64,000 nucleotides of DNA from contig NZ_MLJI01000003.1 of assembly GCF_002095535.1 (NCBI RefSeq), positions 372,001 to 436,000 of the forward strand, written 5' to 3'. Shown one piece after another: positions 7,808 to 16,177 of this stretch. The notes under the pieces are model-generated. The model saw nothing but the letters and a program-made list of their open reading frames with translations, ran no database searches and was not told the DNA's origin. Within the stretch, counting starts at the first letter, position 1. Every line of letters begins with the position of its first letter. The position numbers were made by a program, and so were the translations under genes. The DNA is from Pantoea cypripedii (GTDB taxonomy: Bacteria > Pseudomonadota > Gammaproteobacteria > Enterobacterales > Enterobacteriaceae).

Positions 7808-9400
7808 TCAGATCTCCCTGGCAATGGTATCGGCCATACGGATCGCCAGAGCGATACCGGTCAGCGTCGGGTTAACGGTTGCCGAAGTGGGCATAACACC
7901 CGTGGTGGCGAGGAACAGATTCGGGTGATCCCAGCTGCGGCAATGAGCATCCACCACCGAATCCTGGCGGTTATCCCCCATAATGGTGGTGCCCATAATG
8001 TGGTACTGGTTGCGCCAGCCGGTGGGCGCTTCAATCACTTCGCCGTTAAACGCCTGTAAAAAGTTGGCAAAGTCTTTGTATGCCTGTGGGCGCATACCAC
8101 GCACGTAATTGTCGAGGTGATAGTTCACCTTGAGCATTGGCAGACCAATGGAATCTTTACGGTCGTAATTCGGCACCACGCGGTTAGTCGGGCTGGGCAG
8201 GGTTTCGCTCATGGTACTGATATTCATAATGCGTGACGCGCGATCGCGGATAGCATCATCCAGCGCCTGGCCCATCATGCCCTGTTTCAGCAACGGCACC
8301 GTCACATCGACGTTGGGTACCAGGTTACGCAGCGAATAACGAATGGCGGAATGCTGTGCGCGGCTGGCTTCATCGCGACGATTGGCGATAGTGCCATGCT
8401 GGACCGAACCACGACCGGTCCACAGCGGTTCATCAGCCAGGAAAGTCAGGCTCAGACCGGTATGATCCATCAGATTACGGCCCACCTGATCGGAACTGTT
8501 GGCAATGTCATTCATCAGCAGCAACTTAGGTGTTTCCAGCCCGTGTGCCGCCACCACAAACACTTTCGCGGTGAGACGAGTATCTTTGCCATCCGGCTTG
8601 CGATAGGTCAGTGCGACAATTTTATTGCCCGCGCCCTTTTCCAGTTTCCAGGCAACACATTCGGTCAGCAGCTTCACACCCAGCGCGACTGCCTTATCAA
8701 CATGCATATCACCGGAATACATCGCGCCAATCGGGCAGATCGGTTCGCAGTTGTTATTGCCGGCACAGGCCGGGCGGCCATCGTAAGGGCGAGAGACACG
8801 CGCATGAGGTTCATGCACCACCTGATACCCCATCGGGCCAAGTTTGGCCTGCATGCGCTGCACCATATAAGGTTTCGCTTCCGGCGGCAGCGGATACTCG
8901 GCAGATCGCGGAGGATAATGACCGCGCCCCTGGCCGCTCTGATCCTCTTCACCGGTGCCCACCACACCAATTTCACGTTCGGCTTTGACATACCAGGGTT
9001 CCAGCTCGGCATATTCAAACGGCCAGTCGCGCCCCACGCCATAGACGCTTTTCAGTTTGAAATCATTGGGTAACAGACGCCAGCAGGCGGATGCCCAGTG
9101 GCGGGTACTGCCCCCGGCCACGCGCAGGTAACTGGTGACATACTCAAAATCCTCATCCCCTTTGGCATCGATATAGCCTTCGGTGTAGGAGTTAGGCGCC
9201 CAGGGCAGATTCGGGTACGGTGCGCACCAGTTACGTTTACTGGCACCGTTGCGGTAGTTTTCCACCACTTTCCAGCGTGGGATATAGGGGCCGGCTTCCA
9301 GCATAATCACCGACTTACCCGCTTTAGCCAGCTGGTAAGCCGCATTAGCGCCGAGTGCGCCGGAGCCGATGATCACCACATCAGCATCAAATTCGCTCAT
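7808..9400 (-). CDS. GMC-family FAD dehydrogenase, large subunit
   Basis: A 530-residue glucose-methanol-choline oxidoreductase. The N-terminal FAD-binding motif is DADVVIIGSGALGANAAYQL. Other GMC landmarks are RVAGGSTRHWASACWRLLP, VFVVAAHGLETPKLLLMND and the C-terminal catalytic part YHIMGTTIMGDNRQDSVVDA with PNLFLATTGVMPTSATVNPT. The protein has no signal of its own. Family knowledge says the Tat-exported small subunit carries it to the periplasm. With the small subunit and cytochrome c genes on either side it forms a gluconate/2-ketogluconate/sorbitol type membrane dehydrogenase. The sugar substrate cannot be decided from the sequence. Confidence 0.92.
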   Translation of the reverse strand: MSEFDADVVIIGSGALGANAAYQLAKAGKSVIMLEAGPYIPRWKVVENYRNGASKRNWCAPYPNLPWAPNSYTEGYIDAKGDEDFEYVTSYLRVAGGSTRHWASACWRLLPNDFKLKSVYGVGRDWPFEYAELEPWYVKAEREIGVVGTGEEDQSGQGRGHYPPRSAEYPLPPEAKPYMVQRMQAKLGPMGYQVVHEPHARVSRPYDGRPACAGNNNCEPICPIGAMYSGDMHVDKAVALGVKLLTECVAWKLEKGAGNKIVALTYRKPDGKDTRLTAKVFVVAAHGLETPKLLLMNDIANSSDQVGRNLMDHTGLSLTFLADEPLWTGRGSVQHGTIANRRDEASRAQHSAIRYSLRNLVPNVDVTVPLLKQGMMGQALDDAIRDRASRIMNISTMSETLPSPTNRVVPNYDRKDSIGLPMLKVNYHLDNYVRGMRPQAYKDFANFLQAFNGEVIEAPTGWRNQYHIMGTTIMGDNRQDSVVDAHCRSWDHPNLFLATTGVMPTSATVNPTLTGIALAIRMADTIAREI

Positions 9401-9425
9401 TTTGTTTTCCTGCTCACGTTTCTTG

Positions 9426-10082
9426 TTATGTGTTGTTGTGCTGCGCCAGCAACGCCTCGGCTTCCACGAGGGTTTTGGCTTTTCCCTGGATCATTAACAG
9501 CCACGGGGCATCCGGTTCTTTGATGCTGCTGGCGGCAGCGGGCGAGCGATCGCCCCAGGCGCGGATTTCTGCTGGCATCGCGGGCGCATTAACCCCCGGC
9601 GGCACTTCAGCCCAGTAATCACCACCGGCTCGCGCGTAGGTAGGGCGGATGGTGTGATCGCGCGTGGGTTCGTACATCAGTGCGGACAGAAAGGTGACAA
9701 AATGCGCGTCATCCACCGCTTTGGTGGTCGAGGGATGACCGGTGTAGCCGAGATACCACGGTGAAATAATGGTCAGCGCGGTTTTAACCTCGTCATCGCT
9801 TAACTGGGCGACAATCTGTTCACGATCTTCGCTGCGCAGCGCATTCAGCCGCGTCATCAGGCTGGCGAGCTGGGCGGGGAATGTGCTGTCCTGCTGGCAC
9901 AGTAAGGTCCACAGGCGTTCGGTGATGCCGATATCCAGCCCGCGTCGCCCGGTAAGCAACTCACTGGCACGCAGCAGCAAGGCTGCGCCACTGTCAGTGG
10001 GCGCCGCCAGCAAAGGTTGCATCGGGATAGCGACAATGACCGGTGTCGCCATCATCAGTTGTAAAAAGCGTCTTCTTTCCAT
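9426..10082 (-). CDS. Tat-exported small subunit of membrane sugar dehydrogenase (gluconate 2-dehydrogenase subunit 3 family)
   Basis: A 218-residue protein starting MERRRFLQLMMATPVIVAIP, a twin-arginine signal followed by an alanine-rich cleavage region. The mature part (LLLRASELLTGRRGLDIGITERLWTLL, then WYLGYTGHPSTTKAVDD, FLSALMYEPTRD and GDYWAEVPPG) fits the gamma subunit of gluconate 2-dehydrogenase and related sugar-acid dehydrogenases. Its role is to fold with the GMC subunit and export it through Tat. It is followed 25 bp later by the GMC gene and preceded by the second HbpS gene. Confidence 0.88.
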   Translation of the reverse strand: MERRRFLQLMMATPVIVAIPMQPLLAAPTDSGAALLLRASELLTGRRGLDIGITERLWTLLCQQDSTFPAQLASLMTRLNALRSEDREQIVAQLSDDEVKTALTIISPWYLGYTGHPSTTKAVDDAHFVTFLSALMYEPTRDHTIRPTYARAGGDYWAEVPPGVNAPAMPAEIRAWGDRSPAAASSIKEPDAPWLLMIQGKAKTLVEAEALLAQHNNT

Positions 10083-10097
10083 TTTCAGCTTCTCACG

Positions 10098-10574
10098 CTA
10101 GCCAGCATTCAGGGCCGACAGCGCCCCTTTAGCGGCTTCGGCATCAACATTGCCATCTGGCGTGCTGACGCCAATCGCCCCCACTACCACGCCATTGAGT
10201 TTCACCGGCTCGCCGCCAGGCAGCGGCACCACCGCCGGATTGCCCAACATCCCGATATTCCCTGCCGCGATCTTCTGCTGGAAGCTGGCAGTCGGTACGC
10301 CGAACGCCGCTGCGGAATGGGCTTTTTTCGGTGCCAGCTCGCTGTTCGCCAGCGTCGCACCATCGAGACGGTCAAAGCTAATCAACTGACCAAAGGGATC
10401 AACCACCGCGACCACGCCACCAATCTGATGGCTACGGATGATTTGCTCAGCTTTTGCCACCAGCGACTGTGCCTGCTGATGCGTGAGTATGGAAACCTGG
10501 TTAACCGGTTGGGCGGCCTGCGCAGTGGCGCAGATCAGTCCGCTGCACAGCAGCGCTGTCGTAATCAATTTCAT
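10098..10574 (-). CDS. HbpS/GlcG family exported protein (second copy)
   Basis: About 158 residues with a signal peptide (MKLITTALLCSGLICATAQA). The HbpS/GlcG domain is seen in VSILTHQQAQSLVAKAEQII, GGVVAVVDPFGQLISFDRLDG, KKAHSAAAFGVPT and AVVPLPGGEPVKLNGVVVGAIGVS. The start at 10574 is chosen for the signal peptide and the upstream AGGA. A longer frame to 10682 overlaps the preceding gene and has no support. It lies between the DoxX gene and the Tat small-subunit gene, inside the dehydrogenase operon. It differs clearly from the first copy, so this is an old duplication or separate recruitment. Confidence 0.87.
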   Translation of the reverse strand: MKLITTALLCSGLICATAQAAQPVNQVSILTHQQAQSLVAKAEQIIRSHQIGGVVAVVDPFGQLISFDRLDGATLANSELAPKKAHSAAAFGVPTASFQQKIAAGNIGMLGNPAVVPLPGGEPVKLNGVVVGAIGVSTPDGNVDAEAAKGALSALNAG

Positions 10575-10623
10575 GATGGAGTCCTGAAATAATGGGTTAA
10601 GGGATGTTAAGTATTTTGCCCGC

Positions 10624-11022
10624 TCAGCTCCGGGCGAAGCGGCGTTGCAGCAGATGGTCGAGGCTCCATTTGCCGCCACCATGCAGGCACAGCAGCAGGA
10701 AACCGGCAGCGCAGGAGATGTTTTTCAGCCACACCATCAGGTGTGCATGGCTGTAGCCCTGGTAGAACAGGAAACCCGCCACCACCGAGAAAACCGCCAT
10801 AAAAATCGCGGTGAAACGGGTGAGGAAACCCAGGGCAATCGCCAGTCCACCGCCGACTTCCAGCAGGATCACCAGTGGCAGGAAAAAGCCCGGTACGTTG
10901 TTACTGGCCATCAGTTGCAGGTTGTCGCTGTAGTGCGCAATTTTGTCGACGCCGGAGGTAAAAAACAGGCCGACAGCCATCACCCGACCAAGTACGGAAA
11001 GCAGATCTTTGGACTGATTCAT
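10624..11022 (-). CDS. DoxX family membrane protein
   Basis: A 132-residue protein with four transmembrane helices and the DoxX family pattern (SVLGRVMAVGLFFTSGVDKI, LVILLEVGGGLAIALGFLTRF, FMAVFSVVAGFLFYQG). It is the first gene of the leftward six-gene dehydrogenase operon. DoxX proteins are tied to quinone-linked or thiol redox chemistry in membranes, but the family role is loose. The position suggests help with electron transfer from, or assembly of, the FAD dehydrogenase. The SD is weak and the start is taken as the first Met (MNQSKDLL). Confidence 0.85.
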   Translation of the reverse strand: MNQSKDLLSVLGRVMAVGLFFTSGVDKIAHYSDNLQLMASNNVPGFFLPLVILLEVGGGLAIALGFLTRFTAIFMAVFSVVAGFLFYQGYSHAHLMVWLKNISCAAGFLLLCLHGGGKWSLDHLLQRRFARS

Positions 11023-11514
11023 GATGTAACCATTCTGATATGTAGTTGTTAATGAACCAGACAGTACATTTTAAATCTTTACTAACTTTTACCATTTCGT
11101 GCTGACACAAAAGGGGCGTTTTTTTGCGCGGGCGCGCGGATGACACAATTTTGTACCGAAGGAAGTAAGCAATTGTTTCTTTTGTAACAGGCGGTTGAGA
11201 GCAGAGTTTGAAGTCGATCACACTATAGGCTCGCGCCAGAACCTGACGATGCGCGGTCACACAATGCTGATTTCTGCAGCCTCCCGGCCCGATTGTTTAA
11301 CAAAAAGCGTTAGCCAGTATGCAGCTATTGATGTCATCAGAAAGTGAACAAGTTGTTAACGCAGTATGGCGCGCTGTTTGCCGTGATTTTGCCCGAAGTT
11401 CTCCCGCTAAAAATGGCGATAAATTCCCAACAGGAATGAATTCATAACTAACACAGAATATTTTTTATCGGTTTCCGATGCCAGGATGACGCTAAACCCT
11501 ATCGGAGAACCATC
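11023..11514. other. Intergenic region between two divergent operons
   Basis: About 490 bp between the DoxX operon (left) and the hydroxyacid dehydrogenase operon (right). It is AT-rich towards both ends and must hold both promoters. No convincing gene, operator or RNA was recognised. The open frame at 10901-11260 mostly overlaps doxX on its own strand and looks accidental. Confidence 0.6.
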
Positions 11515-12492
11515 ATGACTTATCGCTTTCTCGTGACGACCACGAGCCTCGGCCAGGGAGGCCGCAACTTACTCGCTGACGCCCATTGCGTCGTGGATTA
11601 TCTGGACAACGCCAACGATGCGGCGGAAGTGGAACGTCGGATGAGCAGCGTACCTTATGACGCGGTGATTTCACGTACGGTTGAGTTAAGTGCCAAAGCG
11701 ATAGCCGCCTGCCCGACGTTAAAAATCATCTGCAAACACGGTGTTGGCGTAACCAACATCGATGTTGAAGCCGCAACCCAGCAGGGGATCCCGGTGCTGA
11801 CAACCCCGGCGACAAACGCGCAATCGGTCGCGGAACTGACGCTGGCGCTGATGCTGAACTGCGCGCGTCGCCTGCCATTCTTCCAGCAGGAAGTGGCTGC
11901 CGGTCGCTGGACACGCAGCGGTGATGGTGAAGAGTTGCAGGGGAAAACGCTCGGCCTGGTGGGCTTTGGTGAAATCGGCCGACGTGTAGCGCGCGTTGCT
12001 CACGCCATTGGCATGCAGGTAGCATTTTTCGATCCGGCCATTGCTGCCGATGCCGATTTTGCTGGCGCACAGCGCTGTGCATCCCTGGACGATTTACTGC
12101 CGCTGGCTGATGTGCTGAGCCTGCATTGCCCGGTGACACCGAAAACCCGCCAGATGATCAATGCGAACTCGCTCGCACTTCTGCCACAAGGTTCCATCCT
12201 GATTAACACCGCACGCGGCGAGCTGGTGAATGAGGAAGCACTGGCAACGGCGCTGCAAAATGGGCAGCTGCGCGCGGCGGCGCTGGACACCGTGGCCCAG
12301 GAACCGATGGCGGCCGATCATCCTTTCCGCACCCTGCCGAACCTGATTATCACCCCGCATATTGGCGGATCTACTCCCCAGGCACTGGACGCTGTGGCGC
12401 AAAGTGCGGCACGTCAATGCCTGGCCTGGCTCGATAACCAACATATTCACCTTCCTGCCTGTGTTAATCCGCAGGTACTTAACCGGAGTTAA
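11515..12492 (+). CDS. D-2-hydroxyacid dehydrogenase (phosphoglycerate dehydrogenase-like)
   Basis: A 325-residue NAD(P)-dependent dehydrogenase of the D-isomer 2-hydroxyacid family. The nucleotide motif is LGLVGFGEIGRRVARVA. The catalytic Arg is in HGVGVTNIDVEAATQ/NTARGELVNEEAL, the Glu in DTVAQEPMAADHPF, and the His in LIITPHIGGSTPQ. It lacks the C-terminal ACT domain of biosynthetic SerA, which fits a catabolic role. The RraA-like aldolase gene starts two bases after its stop. With the MFS carrier downstream this looks like an operon for uptake and oxidation of a hydroxy acid. Confidence 0.88.
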   Translation: MTYRFLVTTTSLGQGGRNLLADAHCVVDYLDNANDAAEVERRMSSVPYDAVISRTVELSAKAIAACPTLKIICKHGVGVTNIDVEAATQQGIPVLTTPATNAQSVAELTLALMLNCARRLPFFQQEVAAGRWTRSGDGEELQGKTLGLVGFGEIGRRVARVAHAIGMQVAFFDPAIAADADFAGAQRCASLDDLLPLADVLSLHCPVTPKTRQMINANSLALLPQGSILINTARGELVNEEALATALQNGQLRAAALDTVAQEPMAADHPFRTLPNLIITPHIGGSTPQALDAVAQSAARQCLAWLDNQHIHLPACVNPQVLNRS

Positions 12493-12494
12493 TT

Positions 12495-13187
12495 ATGACG
12501 ATGCGAAGTGACTGGCCGATTGGCTATTTTATTGGCGAACGTGGCCCACAAATTGATAACGCTCTGCTTGCAGCCTTCCGCCAGCTGCCGGTGCCCAATA
12601 TTGGCGACTCAATGGGCCGTAGCGTCGGCGCATTAGGGCTGACGGCTTATCACAACGATCCGCAGCTGGTACTGTGTGGCCCGGCGCTCACCGTCAAGGT
12701 GCGTCCCGGCGACAACCTGATGATTCACAAAGCCATTGAACTGGCGCAACCGGGCGATGTGATCGTGGTGGATGGTTCTGGCGATCTGACCCAGGCGCTG
12801 ATTGGTGGCCTGATGCGCACTTCGGCTGTGGCGAAGAAGATTGCGGGTTTCGTCATTGACGGGGCAGTACGCGATCTTAACGAATGGGCTGAGGGTGGCG
12901 TGGCGGTCTGGGCGCGGGGTAACACGCTGCGCGGCCCTTCAAAAGACGGCCCAGGTGAAGTGAACACCACGGTGCACTGTGCCGGTCTGGTGATTTCCCC
13001 TGGTGACCTGATCGTCGCCGACGCTGACGGCGTGATCGCCATTCCGCATGACGAGCTGAGCGTACTGCTGCCGCGCGTACAACAACATGCGCAGCGTGAA
13101 GAGAAAATCCGCGCCAGCAATCTCGCCGGAACCAACGATCCAGAGCGTTTTAATGCGATTCTGCGTGCCAAAGGTTGTCCTCTTTAA
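12495..13187 (+). CDS. RraA-like aldolase/decarboxylase family protein
   Basis: A 230-residue protein of the RraA/HMG-aldolase fold. It shows NIGDSMGRSVGALG, the central GDVIVVDGSGDLTQALIGGLM and the metal-site motif FVIDGAVRDLNEWAEGGVAVWARGN. The Arg-Asp pair in GAVRD is typical of metal-dependent 4-hydroxy-4-methyl-2-oxoglutarate or 4-carboxy-4-hydroxy-2-oxoadipate aldolases with oxaloacetate decarboxylase activity. RraA proper (the RNase E inhibitor) is shorter and not linked to dehydrogenases. It sits between the hydroxyacid dehydrogenase and the carrier, which supports a catabolic enzyme. ATG 12495 or 12501 could be the start. Confidence 0.83.
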   Translation: MTMRSDWPIGYFIGERGPQIDNALLAAFRQLPVPNIGDSMGRSVGALGLTAYHNDPQLVLCGPALTVKVRPGDNLMIHKAIELAQPGDVIVVDGSGDLTQALIGGLMRTSAVAKKIAGFVIDGAVRDLNEWAEGGVAVWARGNTLRGPSKDGPGEVNTTVHCAGLVISPGDLIVADADGVIAIPHDELSVLLPRVQQHAQREEKIRASNLAGTNDPERFNAILRAKGCPL

Positions 13188-13278
13188 AGGCCCCTGAATC
13201 ATTCAGGCTACAGCCAACGCCCCTGTAGCCTGAAACACCTGCGCCTTCATCATTATAAAAACAGTGGAGTACCCTACC

Positions 13279-14739
13279 GTGCTGAAGAAAATTTCACTGA
13301 GCGAGTCGTTACCGCCACCGATCACCTGGCGTGACAATTTCACACCAGAAGAAGGTAAAGCCTTTGGTGCGCAGCTTTCCGCGCGACTGGAGCGATTACC
13401 GGCCGCCCGCCCATTATGGTTAATTATTTTTGCGCTGGCCCTTGGCGGCTGGTTTGAAGTTTATGATGTGTTTCTCACCGCCTATATCGGGCCGGGCATG
13501 GTACGTGAGGGAATTTTCACCCACGGCAGCCATAGCTTCTTCGATCCCAGCAGCCTTGGGGCGTTTGTGGCGGCGATGTTTCTGGGTGTTTTTCTCGGTA
13601 CGCTACTGATTGCCAATCTTGCGGATCGCATGGGACGGCGCAAAGTCTTCATCATCGCCTTGCTGGTGTATGCCATCGCCAGCGGCATTATGGCCTTCCA
13701 GCATCATCCCTATGCCATTGTGTTCTGGCGTATTGTCTCAGGGATCGGTGTGGGTGCAGAGCTGGTCACCATCGATGCTTACGTCTCAGAATTCATCCCG
13801 GCACGTCTGCGTGGTCGTTCATACGCGTTTGTGCAGGCGATTCAATATACCTCGATTCCGACTATCGCCTTTTTGTCATGGCAACTGGTGCCGCTGGCGC
13901 CATTTGGGCTGACCGGCTGGCGCTGGGTGGTGTTATTTGGTTGCATCGGGGCGGTGATTGTTTGGTTGATCCGTATGGGGCTGCCGGAAAGCCCGCGCTG
14001 GCTGGTTGAACAAGGTCGTTACAAAGAAGCCGAAGATATTGTGCGCCGCCTCGAAGCGAAGGTGGCCAAATCGACCGGCGCGGTATTACCCCCCGTCAAT
14101 GTCGAAGCGCTGAAACCGGTGGAGAATATCCCGGCAGTGAAAAATGAGATGTGGCGGCCACCTTACCGTCGCCGCACCATTATGTTGCTGGTGTTCAACT
14201 TCTTTCAGTCAATTGGCTACTACGGATTTGCCAGTTGGATCCCGACCCTGCTGGCCGCGAAAGGTGTCACCTTCACCCATAGCCTGCTGTATTCGTTCCT
14301 GATTGCGTTTGCCAGCCCGCTGGGACCGCTACTGGCCATGACCTTTGCTGATCGTATCGAACGTAAATGGCTGGTGAGTGGGTCGGCGCTGGCGATAGCG
14401 CTGGTGGGTACGGTGTTTTCCTGGCAATCGCAGCCGGTAATGCTGGTCACCCTCGGTTTGTTGCTGTCACTGGCCAGCACCTGTATGACTTTCTCGTATC
14501 GCGCCTATCAGGCGGAATTGTTCCCGACACGTTTTCGTGCCAAAGCCATTGGCATGGTTTATTCGGTGAGTCGCATCAGCGGCATGTTATCAGGCTTTAC
14601 CATCGCATGGGTGCTGCATGAGATGGGCGTGGGTTCGGTGTTTATGGTGATATCCACCGCGATGGCGATTGTGGTCTTCACCATTGGCATTTTTGGTCCA
14701 CGCACTCTGAATCGTCGTCTGGAGGAGATTGCTTCATGA
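13279..14739 (+). CDS. MFS transporter, metabolite:proton symporter type
   Basis: A twelve-helix major facilitator of about 486 residues. The motif between helices 2 and 3 is ANLADRMGRRKVF, and the sugar-porter-like PESPRWLVEQGRYKEAEDIV ends the first half. The second half has ELFPTRFRAKAIGM. GTG 13279 is preferred because GGAG lies about nine bases upstream and overlaps the alternative GTG at 13264. It is the third gene of the hydroxyacid operon and presumably imports the substrate. Carriers of this branch move aromatic acids, dicarboxylates or sugars, so the substrate is open. A terminator follows at 14798. Confidence 0.87.
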   Translation: MLKKISLSESLPPPITWRDNFTPEEGKAFGAQLSARLERLPAARPLWLIIFALALGGWFEVYDVFLTAYIGPGMVREGIFTHGSHSFFDPSSLGAFVAAMFLGVFLGTLLIANLADRMGRRKVFIIALLVYAIASGIMAFQHHPYAIVFWRIVSGIGVGAELVTIDAYVSEFIPARLRGRSYAFVQAIQYTSIPTIAFLSWQLVPLAPFGLTGWRWVVLFGCIGAVIVWLIRMGLPESPRWLVEQGRYKEAEDIVRRLEAKVAKSTGAVLPPVNVEALKPVENIPAVKNEMWRPPYRRRTIMLLVFNFFQSIGYYGFASWIPTLLAAKGVTFTHSLLYSFLIAFASPLGPLLAMTFADRIERKWLVSGSALAIALVGTVFSWQSQPVMLVTLGLLLSLASTCMTFSYRAYQAELFPTRFRAKAIGMVYSVSRISGMLSGFTIAWVLHEMGVGSVFMVISTAMAIVVFTIGIFGPRTLNRRLEEIAS

Positions 14740-14797
14740 TGTCCGGTTTGGCAAAAATTGCGTAAATCGCCTGATTTGATCGCAATTAAAACATCAG

Positions 14798-14821
14798 GGG
14801 GATGCTTGCATCCCCTTTTTT
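14798..14821 (+). terminator. Intrinsic terminator of the hydroxyacid operon
   Basis: GGGGATG pairs with CATCCCC around CTTG, followed by a run of six T residues, about 60 bp after the MFS gene. Confidence 0.92.
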
Positions 14822-14906
14822 GATCCAGCGCAAAAACATTCAACGCATCTCCTGTCAGCTTATTCCTCACAGGGTCTTCACACCCACATAACAAGAGGAT
14901 ACGAAG

Positions 14907-15011
14907 ATGAGCACTAAAGTGACTTTAGCAGGCGTGTTATTGGTCTGGCTGGTGTATGTCGGCTGGATGGTGAATTACTATGCAGGTACTTTCTCGTTGT
15001 TTACCCATTGA
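14907..15011 (+). CDS. 34-residue single-span membrane microprotein
   Basis: ATG 14907 opens a frame of 34 codons: MSTKVTLAGVLLVWLVYVGW then MVNYYAGTFSLFTH. The middle is one hydrophobic helix with a short polar N-terminus and a YY-rich C-terminal side, a typical small inner-membrane protein. AGAGGAT lies seven to eight bases before the ATG, a good ribosome site. It is transcribed apart from the MFS operon, because the terminator at 14798-14821 lies between them, and it is followed by a long palindrome. I do not recognise the family. It is too short for normal gene callers. Confidence 0.6.
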   Translation: MSTKVTLAGVLLVWLVYVGWMVNYYAGTFSLFTH

Positions 15012-15021
15012 TTGGCGCAAT

Positions 15022-15068
15022 GGCGTAATTTAACGTGCGCGGTCCATCCCCGCGCGTTAAATTGCGCC
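15022..15068 (+). repeat. Palindrome of the GCG-AATTTAACGC type, possible terminator
   Basis: About 21 bp on each side (GGCGTAATTTAACGTGCGCGG and the reverse complement of CCCCGCGCGTTAAATTGCGCC) match at 18 positions around a five-base loop. It lies just after the microprotein gene. The arms resemble the GATTTATCGCGC repeats at 26319 and 48788. Confidence 0.6.
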
Positions 15069-15439
15069 GCTGCAAAATATAGCCCAAAAATTCCTGCCAT
15101 TACGCCATTTATTGCCCTGCACTCAGATAAAGAATTTTGCCTCATCTCTCATTTTCATTTCATTCAACGTGAAAATTTCAGGCTGAAATCGCCAGTAATG
15201 AACAAAAAACCGGCACCTGTCGCGGCAGCGACAAACATATAAAACCGTAGCAATTACAATGTCTTTTTCATTCATTAAGCACCGAAAATACGCGAATTAA
15301 CATGCTGATAAAATCAGGGAAAATTCATTACTGAAGCGTAGATGAGTGTGTTTACACTGCTGAAGTTGACGAGGTACCGTTCGTTCAACACTTCAGTCTG
15401 TGACCATTCAAACAATCATCTATTGAGAGGTTCGTTATT
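15069..15439. other. AT-rich intergenic region
   Basis: About 370 bp upstream of the PSAP/PPTY gene. It contains no supported gene. A HrpL box (GGAACC-N15/16-CCACNNA) was looked for and not found. The last 100 bp (TGTTTACACTGCTGAAGTTGACGAGG region) presumably hold the promoter. Confidence 0.5.
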
Positions 15440-16171
15440 ATGCGAATACAAACTCCCTATTCCCATCTGACAGCACATCTGGATAGCGTATTTTTTGATG
15501 AGACATCATCGAGATATAAAACAAATCAAACAATTAAGAACTTCTGTAAAAATCTAACGAACGTTATGAATGCTGGTGTAAGTTATAATAAACTGTTATC
15601 AAATTCATCAACAAGTCGTGTTCGTGGTGATTTATCACATATTAAAAAGCTTTCAAAAAAGATACCCGTGGCAGAAGAGGCAATTATTGCCAAAATAGAA
15701 AAAGCCAAGTCGGAGGGGGAAAACCTGACTTACTTTACCAGGACACAGGCAAAAATATCTGATGATATTGATAAACTTCAGTGTCTACTTAAAATGGCAG
15801 ATTTGCTGACCCTGGGATTGCGTCATCCCGACCCCTCCTCTGTTATTGCTCCTGCGGGTAAACTTATTACTGTATTAGCTTATTTATACGAGTTTATTGA
15901 TGACAGGAAAGTTTTTAAATATTTCTCGATCCATGGACATTATCAGCTTAATGCCCCTCGTCTTCCGCAAAATAATCAGGTTGTGAATCCTGTGCTACCC
16001 TCCGCCCCTGCCGCTGACGATCATTATTTAATGGGTCATCACAGTGGAATAGCCCCTGGTGAAGCCCCTCCCACCTACGAGCAGGCTATGCAACAAGGGC
16101 AAAATCAACGTATGAATGCCTATGCGAGTCGTGATTATCCCCGACCCGGCTGGTCAATGAACCGAATATGA
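15440..16171 (+). CDS. Orphan protein with PSAP and PPTY late-domain-like motifs
   Basis: A 243-residue protein that I do not recognise. The first 165 residues are mostly helical and lysine-rich (KKLSKKIPVAEEAIIAKIEKAKSEGENL), with one hydrophobic stretch (GKLITVLAYLYEFI). The last 75 are a proline-rich, disordered tail with PSAP at 187-190 and PPTYEQAM from 210. In eukaryotes P(S/T)AP binds TSG101 and PPxY binds WW domains of NEDD4-type ubiquitin ligases. The two together occur in viral late domains and in LITAF-type proteins. Codon use is AT-rich compared with its neighbours. No signal peptide is visible and no secretion system is encoded nearby. A role as a translocated host-directed effector is inference only. 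Confidence 0.6.
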   Translation: MRIQTPYSHLTAHLDSVFFDETSSRYKTNQTIKNFCKNLTNVMNAGVSYNKLLSNSSTSRVRGDLSHIKKLSKKIPVAEEAIIAKIEKAKSEGENLTYFTRTQAKISDDIDKLQCLLKMADLLTLGLRHPDPSSVIAPAGKLITVLAYLYEFIDDRKVFKYFSIHGHYQLNAPRLPQNNQVVNPVLPSAPAADDHYLMGHHSGIAPGEAPPTYEQAMQQGQNQRMNAYASRDYPRPGWSMNRI

Positions 16172-16177
16172 TCTACT

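Noticed and set aside
8351..9073. A 240-codon plus-strand frame inside the GMC dehydrogenase gene
   Set aside because: Its composition is that of a mirror frame of a GC-rich gene, and the minus-strand protein has all the GMC motifs.
10901..11260. A 119-codon minus-strand frame in front of and inside doxX
   Set aside because: It overlaps doxX on the same strand in another frame, and the sequence does not look like a folded protein.
15250..15440. A HrpL box before the PSAP/PPTY gene
   Set aside because: A GGTACC and a CCATTCA are present but 25 bp apart, not the 15-16 bp required, and neither half matches the consensus.
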